Source: Elymus sibiricus (Eukaryota > Streptophyta > Magnoliopsida > Poales > Poaceae). Taken from it: a stretch of 64,000 nucleotides of DNA. The translations under genes were made by a program, and so were the position numbers. The notes beneath the pieces are model-generated. The model had not been told where the DNA came from. It worked only from the letters and a program-made list of their open reading frames with translations, and made no database searches. The stretch lies in NCBI GenBank assembly GCA_039707655.1, contig CM077672.1, positions 454,996,390-455,060,389 on the forward strand, in the 5' to 3' direction. Below are positions 1 to 12,110 of the stretch, piece by piece. Position 1 is the stretch's first letter. Every line of letters begins with the position of its first letter.

Positions 1-3000
1 CACTCCCACAATGTTTCTTTTCCCTGAAAGAACTATGTGGCGCTTTGGCTCACCGTATGATGTATTCACTTCCTTATCTTTCCCTTTTCTCGGTTTGGTA
101 GACATGTCCTTCACATAGAAAACCTGCGCCACATCATTGGCTAGGACGAATGGTTCGTCTGTGTACCCAAGATTGTTGAGATCCACTATTGTCATTCCGT
201 ACTGCGGGTCTACCTTTACCCCGCCTCCTGTCAGATTGACCCATTTGCACCGAAACAAAGGGACCTTAAACTCACGTCCATAGTCAAGTTCCCATATCTC
301 CTCTATGTAACCATAATATGTGTCCTTTTCTCTATTGGTGTTTGTTGCATCAAAGCGGACACCACTGTTTTGGTTGGTGCTCTTTTGATCTTGGGCGATC
401 GTGTAAAATGTATTCCCATTAATCTCGTACCCTTTGAAAGTCAATATAGTCGAAGATGGTGACTTGGCCAACAAGTACAGCTCATCTCCAACACTGTCGC
501 CATTCATGAGATGTGTTTGCAACCAACCGCCGAAAGTCGCCATGTGTGTACGTTTAATCCAGGGGTCAGACTGCTCCGGGTTCTTGGAGCGTACAATATC
601 CATGTGTTCCTCGATATACGGAGCCACCAAGGTGGAATTTTGTAGAACTGTGTAGTGTGCTCGGGCCCAAGAATGCCCGTCCCTACATATTACTAAATCC
701 TTTCCTAGTGTGCCTTTTCCACTCAGTCTCCCCTCATGCCGCGATTCAAGAACACCAATCGGCTTAAGGTCAGGAATAAAGTCAACACAAAACTCAATAA
801 CCTCCTCTGTTTCATGGCCCTTGGAGATGCTTCCTTCTGGCCTAGGACGGTTATGAACATATTTCTTTAAGACTCCCATGAACCTCTCAAAGGGGAACAT
901 ATTGTGTAGAAATATAGGACCCAGAATGGCAATCTCTTCGACTAGGTGAACTAGGACGTGCGTCATGATATTGAAGAAGGATGGTGGGAACACCAACTCG
1001 AAACTGACAAGACATTGCACCAAATCATTCTGTAACCTTGGTAGGATTTCTGGATCGATTACCTTCTGGGAAATTGCATTGAGGAATGCACATAGCTTCA
1101 CAATGGCTAATCGAACATTTTCCAGTAGAAGCCCCCTCAATGCAACCGGAAGTAATTGCGTCATAATCACGTGGGAGTCATGAGACTTTAAGTTTTGGAA
1201 TTTTTTCTCTGCCATATTTATTATTCCCTTTATATTCGACGAGAAGCCAGACGGGACCTTCATACTGAGCAGGCATTCAAAGAAGATTTCCTTCTCTTCT
1301 TTGGTAAGAGCGTAGCTGGCAGGACCTTGATACTGCTTTGGATGCATGCCGTCTTTTTCGTGCATACGTTGCTGGTCCTCCCGTGCCTCAGGTGTATCTT
1401 TTGTCTTCCCATACACGCCCAAGAAGCCTAGCAGGTTCACGCAAAGATTCTTCGTCATGTGCATCACGTCGATTGCAGAGCGGACCTCTAGGACTTTCCA
1501 ATAGGGTAGGTCCCAAAATATAGATTTCTTCTTCCACATGGGTGCGTGTCCGTCAGCGTCATTCGGAACAGATTGTCCGCCAGGACCCTTTCCAAAGATT
1601 ACTTTTAAATCCTTGACCATATCAAGTATATGATCACCAGTACGGTGGTCAGGCTTCTTCCGGTGATCTGCCTCACCTTTGAAATGCTTGCCTTTCTTTC
1701 TTAAGAGATGCTTGATCGGAAGAAATCGACGATGTCCCAGGTACACATTCTTCTTACATTTATCCAAATATATACTTTTGGTCCCATCTAAACAGTGCGT
1801 GCATGCGTGGTATCCCTTGTTTGTCTGTCCTGAAAGGTTACTAAGAGCAGGCCACTCATTGATGGTTACAAACAGCAACGCTCGTAGGTCAAATTCCTGC
1901 TGTTTGTGCTCATCCCACACACGTACACCTTTTATGTCCCACAGCTGTAAAAGTTCTTCAACTAATGGCCTTAGGTACACATCAATGTCGTTGCCGGGTT
2001 GCTTAGGGCCTTGGATGAGCACTGGCATCATAATGAACTTCCGCTTCATGCACAACCAAGGAGGAAGGTTGATACATAGAGTCACAGGCCAGGTGCTATG
2101 ATTGCTGCTTTGCTCCCCAAAAGGATCAATGTCATCTGCACTTATACCAAACCATAAGTTCCTTGCGTCACCTGCAAACTCCAGCCACTTTCTCTCGATT
2201 TTTCTCCACTGCGACCCATCAGCGGGTACTCTCAACTTTCCGTCTTTCTTACGGTCTTCTTTGTGCCATCGCAACAACTTGGCATGCTCTTTGTTTTGGA
2301 ACAAACGTTTCAACCGTGGTATTATAGGAGCATACCACATCACCTTGGCAGGAATCCTCTTCCTGGGGCGCTCGCCCTCAACATCATCACCAGGGTCATC
2401 GCGGCTGATCTTATAGCGCAATGCACCGCATACCGGGCATGCATTCAAATTCTCGTACTCCTCACCGCGGTAGAGGATGCAGTCATTAGGGCATGCATTT
2501 ATCTTCTGCACCTCTAATCCTATAGGGCAGACAGCCTTCTTTGCTTCGTACGTACTGTCGGGCAATTCGTTGTCCTTTGGAAGCTTCTTCTTCATTAGTT
2601 TCAGTAACTTTTCAAATCCCTTGTCAGATACACCATTATCTGCCTTCCATTGCAGTAATTCCAGTGTGGTACCGAGCTTTGTGTTGCCATCTTCGCAATT
2701 TGGGTACAACAATTTTTTGTGATCCTCTAACATGCGCTGCAACTTCAACTTCTCCTTTCACTTTCGCAGTTTCTCTTTGCATCAGCAATGGCCCGACCAA
2801 GATCATCAGCGGGCTCATCTGATGCGTCTTCTCCAGCTTCTTCTTCTTCATTCTCTTCCCCCATTGTAGTACCATCGTATTTAGGGAACCCAGGATAGTT
2901 GTCATCATCCTCTTCTTCTTCATTCTCTTCCATTAGAACCCCTACTTCTCCGTGCTTGGTCCAACAGTTATAGCCGGACATGAAACCGGACGTAAACAGG

Positions 3001-3170
3001 TGGACGTGAATGACTTTTGAGCTAGAGTAATTCTTATCATTCTTACAGACACCACATGGACAACACATAAAACCATTCCGCTTGTTTGCTTCAGCCGCAC
3101 GCAGAAAACTATGCACGTCATTAATGAACTGGGGAGAGCGTCGGTCATCGTACATCCATTGCTGACTCAT
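1..3170 (-). pseudogene. TNP2-like CACTA transposase, frameshifted, truncated by the window edge
   Basis: The coding strand is minus, with the likely start ATG at 3170-3168 (protein begins MSQQWMYDDR). Domains in order: a transposase-associated domain over about residues 1-75 (Cys/His residues in CCPCGVCKN, 3090-3020); an acidic Glu-rich linker; a zinc-ribbon-like stretch with CPND and CPVCG (about 2495-2425); the Transposase_21/TNP2 core (about 2250-1400, with WPALSNLSGQ near 1850); a DUF4218-like domain (about 1050-850, FNIMTHVLVHLVEE); and a DUF4216-like domain (about 420-230). The frame is open from 2755 to position 1 by my reading. One lesion breaks it: near 2756 a base appears lost from a pyrimidine-rich run, so the N-terminal frame ends at a stop at 2745-2747 while homology continues in another frame. 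No introns are obvious. It was probably functional until recently in evolutionary terms. Confidence 0.9.
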
Positions 3171-3261
3171 CTTCATTACACAACACCGAAAAGACCAAAT
3201 TAATACAAGTTCATACATAAAGTTCATACACACGTATTCTCATAAAACAACATAAAATTAT

Positions 3262-3705
3262 CTAGCTAAAGCATTTAAATGCAACGACAAATGCGATCAA
3301 AATCGCAACTAAGGTAATAATTGATCCAACAGCATAATGATTCCAAGCCTCTTTATTATCGGCATATTTTCCAATCTTTCTAATCTTCAAGCGCATTGCA
3401 TCCATCTTGATCTTGTGATCATCGACAACATCGGCAACATACAACTCCAATTTCATCTTCTCTTCTTCAATTCTTTTCAATTTTTCTTTCAAATACTCGT
3501 TTTCTTTTTCAACTAAATTTAACTTCTCGACAAGAGGGTCGGTTGCAATTTCCGGTTCACATACCTCCTAGATAAAAATTTCTATGTCAACTTGATGGGC
3601 ATAATTGTCATAAATACGAAATGCAACAAATAGTTATAAAAGAAAATATACCACATCCGAATCATAAACCGGACGAGGGCCGACGGGGACGGATATCAAA
3701 ACCAT
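3262..3705 (-). CDS. Two-exon small coiled-coil/membrane protein of the CACTA element, function unknown
   Basis: Exon 1 runs 3705-3652 (start MVLISVPVGPRPVYD), the intron 3651-3568 with GT and AG borders, and exon 2 3567-3262. Splicing is in phase 0 and gives about 119 residues. The middle is a charged, heptad-like region (EKENEYLKEKLKRIEEEK), and the C terminus is a single hydrophobic helix (IITLVAILIAFVVAF) followed by KCFS. The gene ends only about 90 bases upstream of the transposase start and is co-oriented, so the two could share a transcript or be alternatively spliced. I recall similar small proteins next to TNP2 in other Triticeae CACTA elements, but no function. A membrane-anchored coiled-coil protein is inferred. 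The splice sites are read by eye and not confirmed. Confidence 0.6.
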
Positions 3706-4221
3706 GGCACTATGTATAAAAAACAATCATACAAGTAAGAAAATTATACAAGTAACTATCTAAATCATACAAATACGATTTTTTTTATAAAAAGGATAAG
3801 AACAAGAGGCTCACCAAGGTGGTGCCGGCGACGGGACGGTGCGGGCGATCGACGGTGGTTAGGACGGGGACGGGAAGGCACTAAGTAAACCACACCTACA
3901 CATATGCAAACTAAGAAGTTAATTTGAGCTCAAATTGCATATAAATCAAATAAACTCCCACATAATTACTCCCAAACTAAAACCCACAAATCACTATACT
4001 TATAGAGCATTGCACGAGCTAATCTAGCAATGAGAGATGAAAGGACAAAGTTGCTAACCTTTGTGAACACTTGGATAGATGGAGTGTCTCAAATCTTGAC
4101 AATTCTTGGAAAAAATGGAGGATGAGCTCGAGCAAGGGGAAGAGAACAGAGGAGAGAAAGGAGAAAACAGAGAAAGGAGAACTTGGGCTCAGGCTGGACG
4201 AAGCACTATATATAGTGATAT

Positions 4222-4458
4222 CTTTAGTCCCGGTTGGTGATACCAACCGGGACTAAAGGGGCTCGCAGGGGCCCCAGCCTGACGCCAGCCTGCCACCACC
4301 CTTTAGTCCCGGTTGGTGTTACCAACTGGGACTAGAGGTCACATATGAACCGGGACTAAAGCCTAGCCGTTCGAACCGGGACTAGTAGTCACATTAGTCC
4401 CGGTCCAAAACCCGATCGGTACTAATGCTCCGGACGAAAGGCCTGTTTTCTACTAGTG
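4222..4458. repeat. CACTA terminal inverted repeat and subterminal repeats
   Basis: Positions 4222-4258 form a nearly perfect hairpin: a CTTTAGTCCCGGTTGGT arm, a short spacer and the reverse complement. A second, imperfect pair follows at about 4301-4334, and single half-sites at about 4348-4360, 4373-4383 and 4395-4402. Such clustered motifs next to the terminal repeat are the usual binding sites for the CACTA transposition proteins. The terminal repeat itself is about 4439-4458. Confidence 0.9.
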
Positions 4459-4461
4459 TGT

Positions 4462-6905
4462 ACTGCCGCCCCTACTTTCAACGAAGAAGCCAATGCTGCA
4501 AGCCATAACGTCACACCTTGGTACTCGTACACGCCCAAAGCCTGAACGTTGACATCAACATGGAACCATACATACCAAGTATACGAGGAGTAGACCAAAG
4601 CATGCCCGCCAGCATCAACAAGGTCACCAATGCCGCAAAGAGCCCACGCAAGGGGCCATCCAACTACCCCAAGTCTTTGAAAATGAATGGTCGCAGACTG
4701 TAGACAAAAAGCCGTCGGCTGCCAAGAGCCCAGATGAGCCATCTGGCAGCCCCACCCCATCGTCACCGAAGTCATCTAGCGGCAGTCCAGGACACGACAT
4801 CGAGCATTCAGGTAGATGGAACTGACAGGGATTCCTCATCGGGGTCCGATCACCCGATGTTTACTGACATGTGTGACGCTTGCGTTATCCACCCGCTAAC
4901 GCACCCCTCTTGTCCGCCGTCATCGGAGAACGTATCCCATGCACCAAAGGAATTGGTGCACCAGATGCACCGGCGACTTATGGACTGTTAGATTGAAAAT
5001 GTAGGGACACGATCTTGGTACAGGTTGGGCTGTTGCTACACATGCAAAACGAACCTTGTGTTGTCCCGAAATTGAAACGCGTCTCTCTCTCCCTCACCTC
5101 TCGCCTCTCTTCTGCCTTGAACTAGGTTTCCAGATTTCAGCGCCGCAGTCTCTCTCCCTCTTCTGTGCCACTCGAGTACTCGACCTCCCCATCTCCCCCT
5201 CCTCTCTCCTGTATCGGCGCTCGCCGGGCGTTCAAGATCTAGCAGCTCCCTACCTCTCAGGAAGTCGTATGCGTCAAATTCGCCGTTCCTGCCCGGGGGC
5301 TCGTTGCAGGTGCGTAAATGTAGCGACACCGCGGTTTACGTTTCGGGATGTCGACCCTACCGGAATCGACATCTGTTGCAGCTCATGGATCCTAGGCATT
5401 CCATGTCCAGATTTTATTCACTGAATTTGCTAATCAATTTTCTCCCAATTCGTTTGAAACATGTGGCAGGGACATGACCATATCACCGATGCCTTTTCCA
5501 AATTAAAATAGGTGTAGATGCTGCTCAGATGTATTGGAAAGCTTACCAACAAGACTCAAAGGCTTACGTAACATAACCCACGGTGCTTGTTGTTGATCAG
5601 GAATAAATATCATCACTTAACTTGTATAAGCTTCAGTTGTAATTGATAAAGAGAAAAAGAGATGTGCTCTCTTTTATGAGCTTACATCTGTAAATAATTT
5701 CCGTGTAACTCTCCAAACTCTAAAATAAAGTTAGTTTGTACATGATACCTAGAACTTGTATTTGAAAATTTTAGTACCTGTGAGTTTTGTTGAAGGACAG
5801 GGCACATCATATCTGTTGTATGTTCTTCTGATGAAAGCATCACTAGTTCTTCGTATCTCTGTACATTCTAATTCAATCTCGTGTTGTTGCAGCACAGATC
5901 CGAGGGGCATTCCATCAGACATTTTGAATTCCATGATTCCCAAATCCTGTGTTACAAAATCTAGAAGGCCCTGCCTATGTAGCGCCACCACTTACTAGAA
6001 GTACAAGTGGTGAGAGAGTAATTATTTGAAGATCTTTTCTGATTTTTGTCATCTTCTGCATTTGATGATTCCCTGTAAAGCATGTCGGTGTATGTATGAA
6101 ACAACTGAATTTTGTACGTCATTTGTGTGTAAGTTATATATCCAATCAATTTGTGATGCAATTTCCACATCATCATCTAGATCATTGATGTTCTGTTGCT
6201 GCCCAGTCTGTTGATACTAGTGCCCTGTTTTTTTTTTTTTTTGCAACTGTATCTACAAAATGAAATGGAGCACCAATCTACAGTGATGCATCCGGAGCAG
6301 TCTCATCCAGAGTGTTGTTGGAGCATTTCACTGCAGTACGGGTGCAAATTCAAAGTGGACATGGCTCGACTGATATAGCTACGTGAAATGAACTTTTCTT
6401 CTGGTGGTAGCAGCTCATGTGACCCGTCGAAAGAAAATACAGAAAAGATGGGAGATGTACTGTGAAAGAGCTTGCATAGAAATAGACTTAGTCCCGCTTT
6501 GCTCTTTCTTACAAAAATGAGGACCAGTATACAAAAGTACCAGCAGCCCACCTTGGGGCAGAATCTTGCCCCCTTGTTCTTCATCCAACGGCCCACAAGT
6601 CCCTGGTGCATCAGTAGCACCAGTTCGGCCGTTGCACAGGATACTTTCTCGCCGTCGTTTAGGGGAACTCTTAGAATATCAACCTTTTTTTATGGTCAAA
6701 ACCTTTACCACACCATTCATTCATTAAGCACACAGTAATCTGAACAATGGCCGACTTCATTTCCTCGGCTTCTGCACCTGGAAAGTAGGTAGTGTTGATC
6801 GGTCCCGGCTCCACCGGTCGCTGGAGCCTGAACCTGCGCCGGAGCACCTGCCGGCGCTCTCCTCGCTGGTCGCTGGAGCCGGTCTGGCTGTTATCGTTTT
6901 GGTGT
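4462..6905. other. Unclassified DNA between transposons, possible decayed gene sequence
   Basis: I recognise no transposable-element ends or intact gene here. Around 4515-4830 the plus strand has a Ser/Pro-rich, protein-like reading (KSPRKGPSNYPKSLK in one frame, then SPDEPSGSPTPSSPKSSSG in another), which would need a frameshift near 4680. Bases 5070-5215 are a CT-rich tract resembling a plant 5' untranslated leader, followed by a sequence resembling a donor site (GCAG then GTGCGT, about 5308). A T-run lies at about 6226-6241. A decayed host gene or a captured fragment is possible, but evidence is weak. Confidence 0.25.
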
Positions 6906-6950
6906 ACAAAGTTCATCAATATAGGACGTTTTAAACTGACCATAAATAAG

Positions 6951-8257
6951 TTACTATACTAAAGCGGGAAGGCTTTGGATTTTCCCCTTTTTTTCACTTT
7001 CTTTAAGATTCTACGGTTCATTTACGTTGACATCAGTGAACAGTAGTAGTGAACAGTACCACGTGCAAACAGCACCTCGCATGAACAGTGCCACCAGTGA
7101 ACAGTACCTTGTTTAAATAGTGCTCCCGAATAATCTTATCTTCCTTTACTTTTTTTTAGCTTCGACTGGAGAAAAAATACGCACGTTGTTAAAAAAACTG
7201 AGAATTTTTTTACACATCATTTCTCTTCTCCTCCTCCACCATCGCGTCCTTATATAAAGGGTCAAGATTTAGGATTTTTCTACACATTATTTCTCTCCAC
7301 CGGCGTACCGACGATCGTCTCCTGATCCTTTCCGGTGATAGTGCTGCCGAGGCACAAAACAGTAGGCCAGAATAGTATATTTGCATGAACAATAATTTAT
7401 GGGGAAAATTAGTTCTTCACCGATTATAGCCCATTTTTACACCACGACATCAGCGAACAGTTCACTAACAATTACCCAAACAAAAACCTGAACAGTATCC
7501 AAATCAACCCAGAACTGCTAACCGAAACACTAACCCAACTAAAACGAAATAGCAACCCCGAATAACAAAAAAAAAACAGTTAAACGAAACAACACCTGAA
7601 TAAACCGAAAACATTAACCGACCAGAACCATAATCCGAATTGTAACCTAAAAAAATACACCCGAATAAACCGGAACAACAACCGGTAACCGAAACAATTA
7701 CTGCAAATAAACAGAAACACCAAACCCCAATAATACGGAATAGTAAGACCAGTGAAAACGGAACACCACCTGAATAAACCAAAAACTTTAACCCATCTGA
7801 ACCATAAACCGAAACAATAATCGAATTATAATCTAGAGCAGTACACCCGAATAAACCGGAACAACATACGAAAAAATATTAATAGGCCAGCCAGTTTGCT
7901 TAATTTGTTAAACCATTTAATGTTGGTTATGTGCCTACGCAGATCATGGGTTAAAGAAAGAATTTGTGTTCTCCTCTTCATTTTATTTTATCGCGTAATA
8001 CATGGGATGAGGCGATTCGCTGCCCAAGCTCAGCTGCACCCGGTGAAGAGAAAATTCAAAGAAAAACTATAAAAATTCATAAAATCCGTTTTTTTTGCAT
8101 GGAAGATAATTTGGTGTGTGAGGTGCGCTCCAAATTTCAGATCATTTGGACATCTGAGTAGCCCTCGGTAAAAAAGACAAATTTTTCTTACTTATTTCGC
8201 AAAATATAGAGAGAAACGGTCACGAGCGCGGCGTGCGCCGCGCTTCTTCTGCGCTAG
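6951..8257 (+). mobile_element. Non-autonomous Helitron (about 1.3 kb)
   Basis: The 3' end has the Helitron signature: a GC-rich hairpin with 8-bp stems (AGCGCGGC at 8225-8232 and GCCGCGCT at 8237-8244, loop GTGC), a spacer of about 10 bases, then CTAG at 8254-8257 followed by T. The 5' end near 6951 reads TACTATACTAAAGCGG, close to the TCTATACTAAA consensus of plant Helitrons, although the leading TC is not intact. No RepHel coding sequence is present, so it would depend on another element. The interior has repeated TGAACAGT motifs (about 7035-7110) and an internal duplication. Confidence 0.6.
7560..7870. repeat. Degenerate internal duplication within the Helitron (unit about 175-186 bp)
   Basis: The block starting near 7593 (CACCTGAATAAACC) recurs near 7767, and ACACCCGAATAAACCGGAAC recurs with an offset of 186 (about 7659 and 7845). 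The segment is rich in short CCGAA/ACCGAA motifs. Protein-like open frames over it are by-products of low-complexity sequence. Confidence 0.6.
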
Positions 8258-9825
8258 TAAAAGTCTCTAAACGGTCTTGTATTAATGAACAGAGGGAATA
8301 GTTGCCAGCGAAAGCGATAACTGCTACTCGGAGAACAAAACCACCCAGCTTTAAAAATTGTTTCTTCAAACTTGTTGTGACGCCCCCGACTCCACCGTGC
8401 ACTAATCATACACGCAAACATGCACGATCAAGGCTAGAGACTCACGGGAAGATATCACAACACAACTCTAGACACAAATTCAAACATAAGGGAGTTATAT
8501 TACAAACCAAGGGTCACGAGGACCCGAATACATAAGTCAGCGAAAGCAACAATATCTGAGTACATACTTAATTAGACAAGTTTGCCTTAAGAAGGCTAGC
8601 AAAACAACGACAACTAGATCGAAAAGGCGCAAGCCTCCTGCCTGGGGCCTCCTAACTACTCCTGGTCGTCGGTCTCCACGTAGTAGTAGGCTCCGTCGGG
8701 GTAGTAGTAGTCATCGGCGGGATCAGCTGTCTCCGGGACTCCGTCATCTGATCACAGCAACCGGGTAGAGGGGAAAAAGGTAGCATCCAAAGTACTCGCA
8801 AGACTTACATCAGATCTATGCTATGTATGCATCAGTATCAATGGGAAGGGGCTGTATCTGTGGACTAAACTGTAGAATGCCAGAGTAGAGGGGAAAAGGC
8901 CTAGCCTATCGAAAACTAGCTTCTTGCAGCATCAGAAGAGAGTAGAGTAACATATAATATATTAACAAGTATATATTAGCAACGCCCAGAGATCCTTCCT
9001 CGACTCCCTGCGAGAAAGCGATCCTGGAGCCATCATATCAATTTAGTATCACAAGTATCCAGTTCTAGTTATAGTAGATCGGGATACAACTCTGAGTGTC
9101 ATGTTACCGTGGACACGGCTATTCGAATAGATAACTTCCCTGTAGGGGTGCACCAACTTATCCATCACACTCGATTAACTCTGGCCGGACACACTTTTCC
9201 GGGTCATGCCCGGCCTCGGCTGATCGACACACCGTAGTCCTACCTAGGCTCAACAGAGAGGTCAGCACGCCGGTCTACATCCTAAGTGCAAAGGGGTCAT
9301 GGGACAATCGTCCTAAGCACTCCTGAGCGTTGCGCGGCTGGCCGGGGACCAGACCCACCTCCTTATACAAGCGCAGGTGGTTACCGTCCACCCCAACAAC
9401 CAGTCCACATCTCTGAACTGTGACATCTGAAGAGCTTTCGGGAGAATCGTACGACGCCGAGTGCCCATAACTTATCCCGCATGGTGGTTAGTGCGAAAAG
9501 GCCAGAGGCTTATTCAGATCACATATCCAAACCCGTTAGTGTGTTGGGAGCTTGCGGTGACGATCAGTGCTCCTGTCGCCCTGTCTCGCGGTCTTACGAC
9601 AAGGGCCAGGCCCATCCCTCTCTAGGACGGTCTCTGCCTGCCCGGTCGTGCCGCGTCATTAACTCTCGCGGGTACCCTTCGGGTCGACCTGACTTATCAA
9701 GAGACTGTTGGGAATTCAGGTCCACCTCTACCGGGATGGTACCACCTGTCCCTTCAGTCCCGCAGTAACAGTTAAAGGGGGGACAGTTAAAGTAGTTGTG
9801 GGTCCATACCACCAAGGTGAACTCA

Positions 9826-10031
9826 GAGGAATCACCCTCGGTAGGTTCACGCCTGAGGTAAAATGTCAATGTGAATTTGGAGGAATCACCCTCGATGGGT
9901 TCACGCTTGAGGTGCTGCACGACAGAGACATCACCGGGATTGGTGAGTGAGGAATCACCCTCGTTTAACCACACTCGATGTGCTACACTACAGAGATATC
10001 ATCGAAAGTGAGATACGAGGCATCACCCTCG
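9826..10031. repeat. Four-copy degenerate repeat GAGGAATCACCCTCG in the solo LTR
   Basis: Copies start at 9826, 9880, 9949 and 10017 (spacing 54, 69 and 68). Each core contains GAGG...CCTC, a small imperfect palindrome. Sequence between the copies is also partly similar. Confidence 0.7.
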
Positions 10032-11009
10032 GCACTCGATAGTAGCTCTGCAGAGTCGTACAACTAAGGGGGGTGTTGGTGGTGTGTTCGGTCTCTGCAT
10101 CTCGGTCACATTGATCGAATCACCGATAGTAAAGCATGGCAACACGGACAAGGGTGTAGGGCCACTGATGGATCACTAACCAGTCTATACTAAGCATATA
10201 GGACAACATGTAAAGTATCAACAGCAGGTTATAAAATCAGGCTATGCATCAAAATATGAGCTATCGAATACAGTAGCAAAATCTAATGCAAGCACGGGAG
10301 AGAAAGATTGGGCGATATAGGAATGATCAAGGGGTTTTTGCTTGCCTGGAAGCTCTGCCGAGAAGGAAGGGTCGTCGGCGACGTAGTCGTACTCAGGGTC
10401 AACGGCAGCCTCGGGGTCTACCGAAGAAGAAGAGGGGGAAGAAACAGATAAATAACGGAGCAATCAAATACAACACAATGCATATCATGGCAAAATGTGG
10501 TGTTGATGTGACCTAATGCAATACTAAATTAAAAGAAGAGGGAAAATATCTAGTAATATTTTCCTAGCTGCAGGTATTTTCGGTTAGATGATCCTGATGC
10601 AAAATGTTCAGGTTCACTATGTTAGAGGGGTGTGGCAGGTATGTGGATGGCATATTCGGATTCGTCTTATTTTTCTGATCATTTTTCATATATAAATTAT
10701 TTTCATCCGAGTTACGGATTATTTTATATGATTTTCTAAGATTAAATGATTTTCAGGAATTTCTGGCTTTATTTATATTTCGAAATTAAAACAGTAAAAC
10801 ACTTTTGCCACCTAGTGATATTCTAGCCACATTGTATGAAAGTGGGGCTAGTGGGGTCGGGTTGACCCAGTCAAAGGTTGACTCGTTAACATATTAACAG
10901 TGTAAGTGGGTCCCGCGTGTCATTGTCTCAGGATTTAGGGGTTAATTAAAGGAGAGGTCCCACATGTCATTGCCTAATTAGGAGGGTTAGACTAATTTTT
11001 TTGTTAGCC

Positions 11010-12110
11010 ACTAATTAAAAGGGGCGGGCCCCACTGGCAGTGGCCTAGCCAGCCTCTGTGTGGCTGTGCTCACGCACGAGCACACACAGGAGGGCGCCGG
11101 CGGCCACGGCGCTGGCCAGGGGCGCAACACGGGTGCGCGCGAGCGGGCAGAGTCGGGCGCGCGTGGGCGCGCGCAGGGCGGAGGCGGGCTCGGCCGGGAG
11201 CGGCGGGGCCCGCGCGCGGGCGGGGCGAGCTGCCGGCGGCGGCGGCGGCAGAAGCAGCAGCGGCAGGCAGGCAGCAGCAGTAGCAAAGCAGCGCATGTAG
11301 CAGCAGCAGCGACAGCGGGCAGCAGAAAGCAACAACAGCAGGCGCCGGCGACGAGCGCCAGCATCAGGCGCGGGAGGAGGCGCGTGGGCGACGGCGGCTG
11401 CAGGGGAGCGTGGGCAGCGGCGAGCTGCTGCGTGTAGTGAGGAGCGGCAGCAGCGGCAGTAACAGCAGGCAGCAGCGGTACAAGCAACAGCAGCTGGAGG
11501 CAGCACAGCAGCAGGGACGCGGGTGCGCACGCACGTGCGGGGCGCGGCCATGGCGCGGTGAGCGCGTCCACGCAGCGAGTTGCGGGCGCTCGGCTACGGC
11601 GATGGATCCACACGGGGGAGAGCGGGGAAGGGGAGTGGGGCTCACAGTGAGCCTGTAGGGGGTGCGTAGTGGGCTCGGGGAGGCTCCGGTGGGGCAAATC
11701 CGACGCGGTGGCGGCGGTGGCCGAAGTTGATGAAGATGGACGAAGGCGATGATGTGTGGTCGATCTCGCTCGATCCAGGGACGTAGTCGATGTAGACGGA
11801 CGCAGCGGAGCTCCAGAACACGGTGGAGCGGCGAATGGGTCTCGATGGCCACGGTTTTGACGGCGACGCGGCCATGGGCGTCTCGGGCATGAAGAAAGCG
11901 AAGGGGGCGAGTGAGGGAGGAGGAGAAGTGGCTAGGGTTCCGTCTACAGGGTCGGTGTGTTCTCCTTATCCTCTCCAGGGCACTCGAGAGGAGCAGGTGT
12001 CGGCCATCCGGTCGTGGCGCCGTGGGATGGCTGCCATGCCATGGCCTCTGCCTCCTCATTTGTACAGAGGAAGGGGAAAAGGCCTGTGGTTGGCTGGGCC
12101 TCGCACTGTA
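11010..12110. other. GC-rich, triplet-repeat-rich domain of the solo LTR
   Basis: This part is markedly GC-rich, with many CAG/GCA, GGC and CGCG runs (for example 11228-11345 and 11440-11520). Long open frames exist on both strands simultaneously (for example 11011-11697 and 11364-12059 on the minus strand), as expected for GC-rich low-complexity DNA with few stop codons. The translations are compositionally skewed (Ala, Cys, Pro, Arg) and show no domain I recognise. I read it as non-coding. Confidence 0.6.

Larger units (their letters stand above)
1..4458 (-). mobile_element. CACTA (En/Spm) DNA transposon, 5' part; 3' end lies outside the window
   Basis: The element reads on the minus strand. 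Its 5' end is at 4458, where the minus strand begins CACTAGTAGAAAACAGGCCT, the CACTA-type terminal inverted repeat of grass elements. Inverted and direct copies of a subterminal motif (AGTCCCGGTT and its complement) fill 4222-4440. Inside lie a small two-exon gene and a TNP2-type transposase, both on the minus strand. The 3-bp target duplication would be TGT at 4459-4461, but the other end is beyond position 1 so this cannot be verified. TNP2 is the CACTA transposase that binds termini and cuts; TNPA-like functions and the 3' end are not seen. Assignment to CACTA is secure; the family name is not attempted. Confidence 0.95.
6909..8310. mobile_element. Stowaway-like MITE interrupted by a Helitron
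   Basis: The right flank (8258-8310) read on the minus strand begins CTATTCCCTCTGTTCATTAA and continues with a tract like Stowaway/Mariner MITE ends in grasses. The left flank at 6911-6935 reads GTTCATCAATATAGGACGTT, which resembles the same end in direct orientation. The two halves are separated exactly by the putative Helitron. The left end has lost its outermost bases, so the match is imperfect. Confidence 0.35.

Noticed and set aside
434..2822. Several plus-strand open frames of 60-140 codons
   Set aside because: They are antisense to the open TNP2 reading on the minus strand and show no domain.
6226..6241. T-run as the poly(A) tail of a minus-strand LINE
   Set aside because: No LINE coding remnant or target duplication next to it.
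11011..12059. Long minus-strand (and plus-strand) open frames in GC-rich DNA
   Set aside because: Open in many frames at once, triplet-repeat composition, no domain; located inside a solo LTR.
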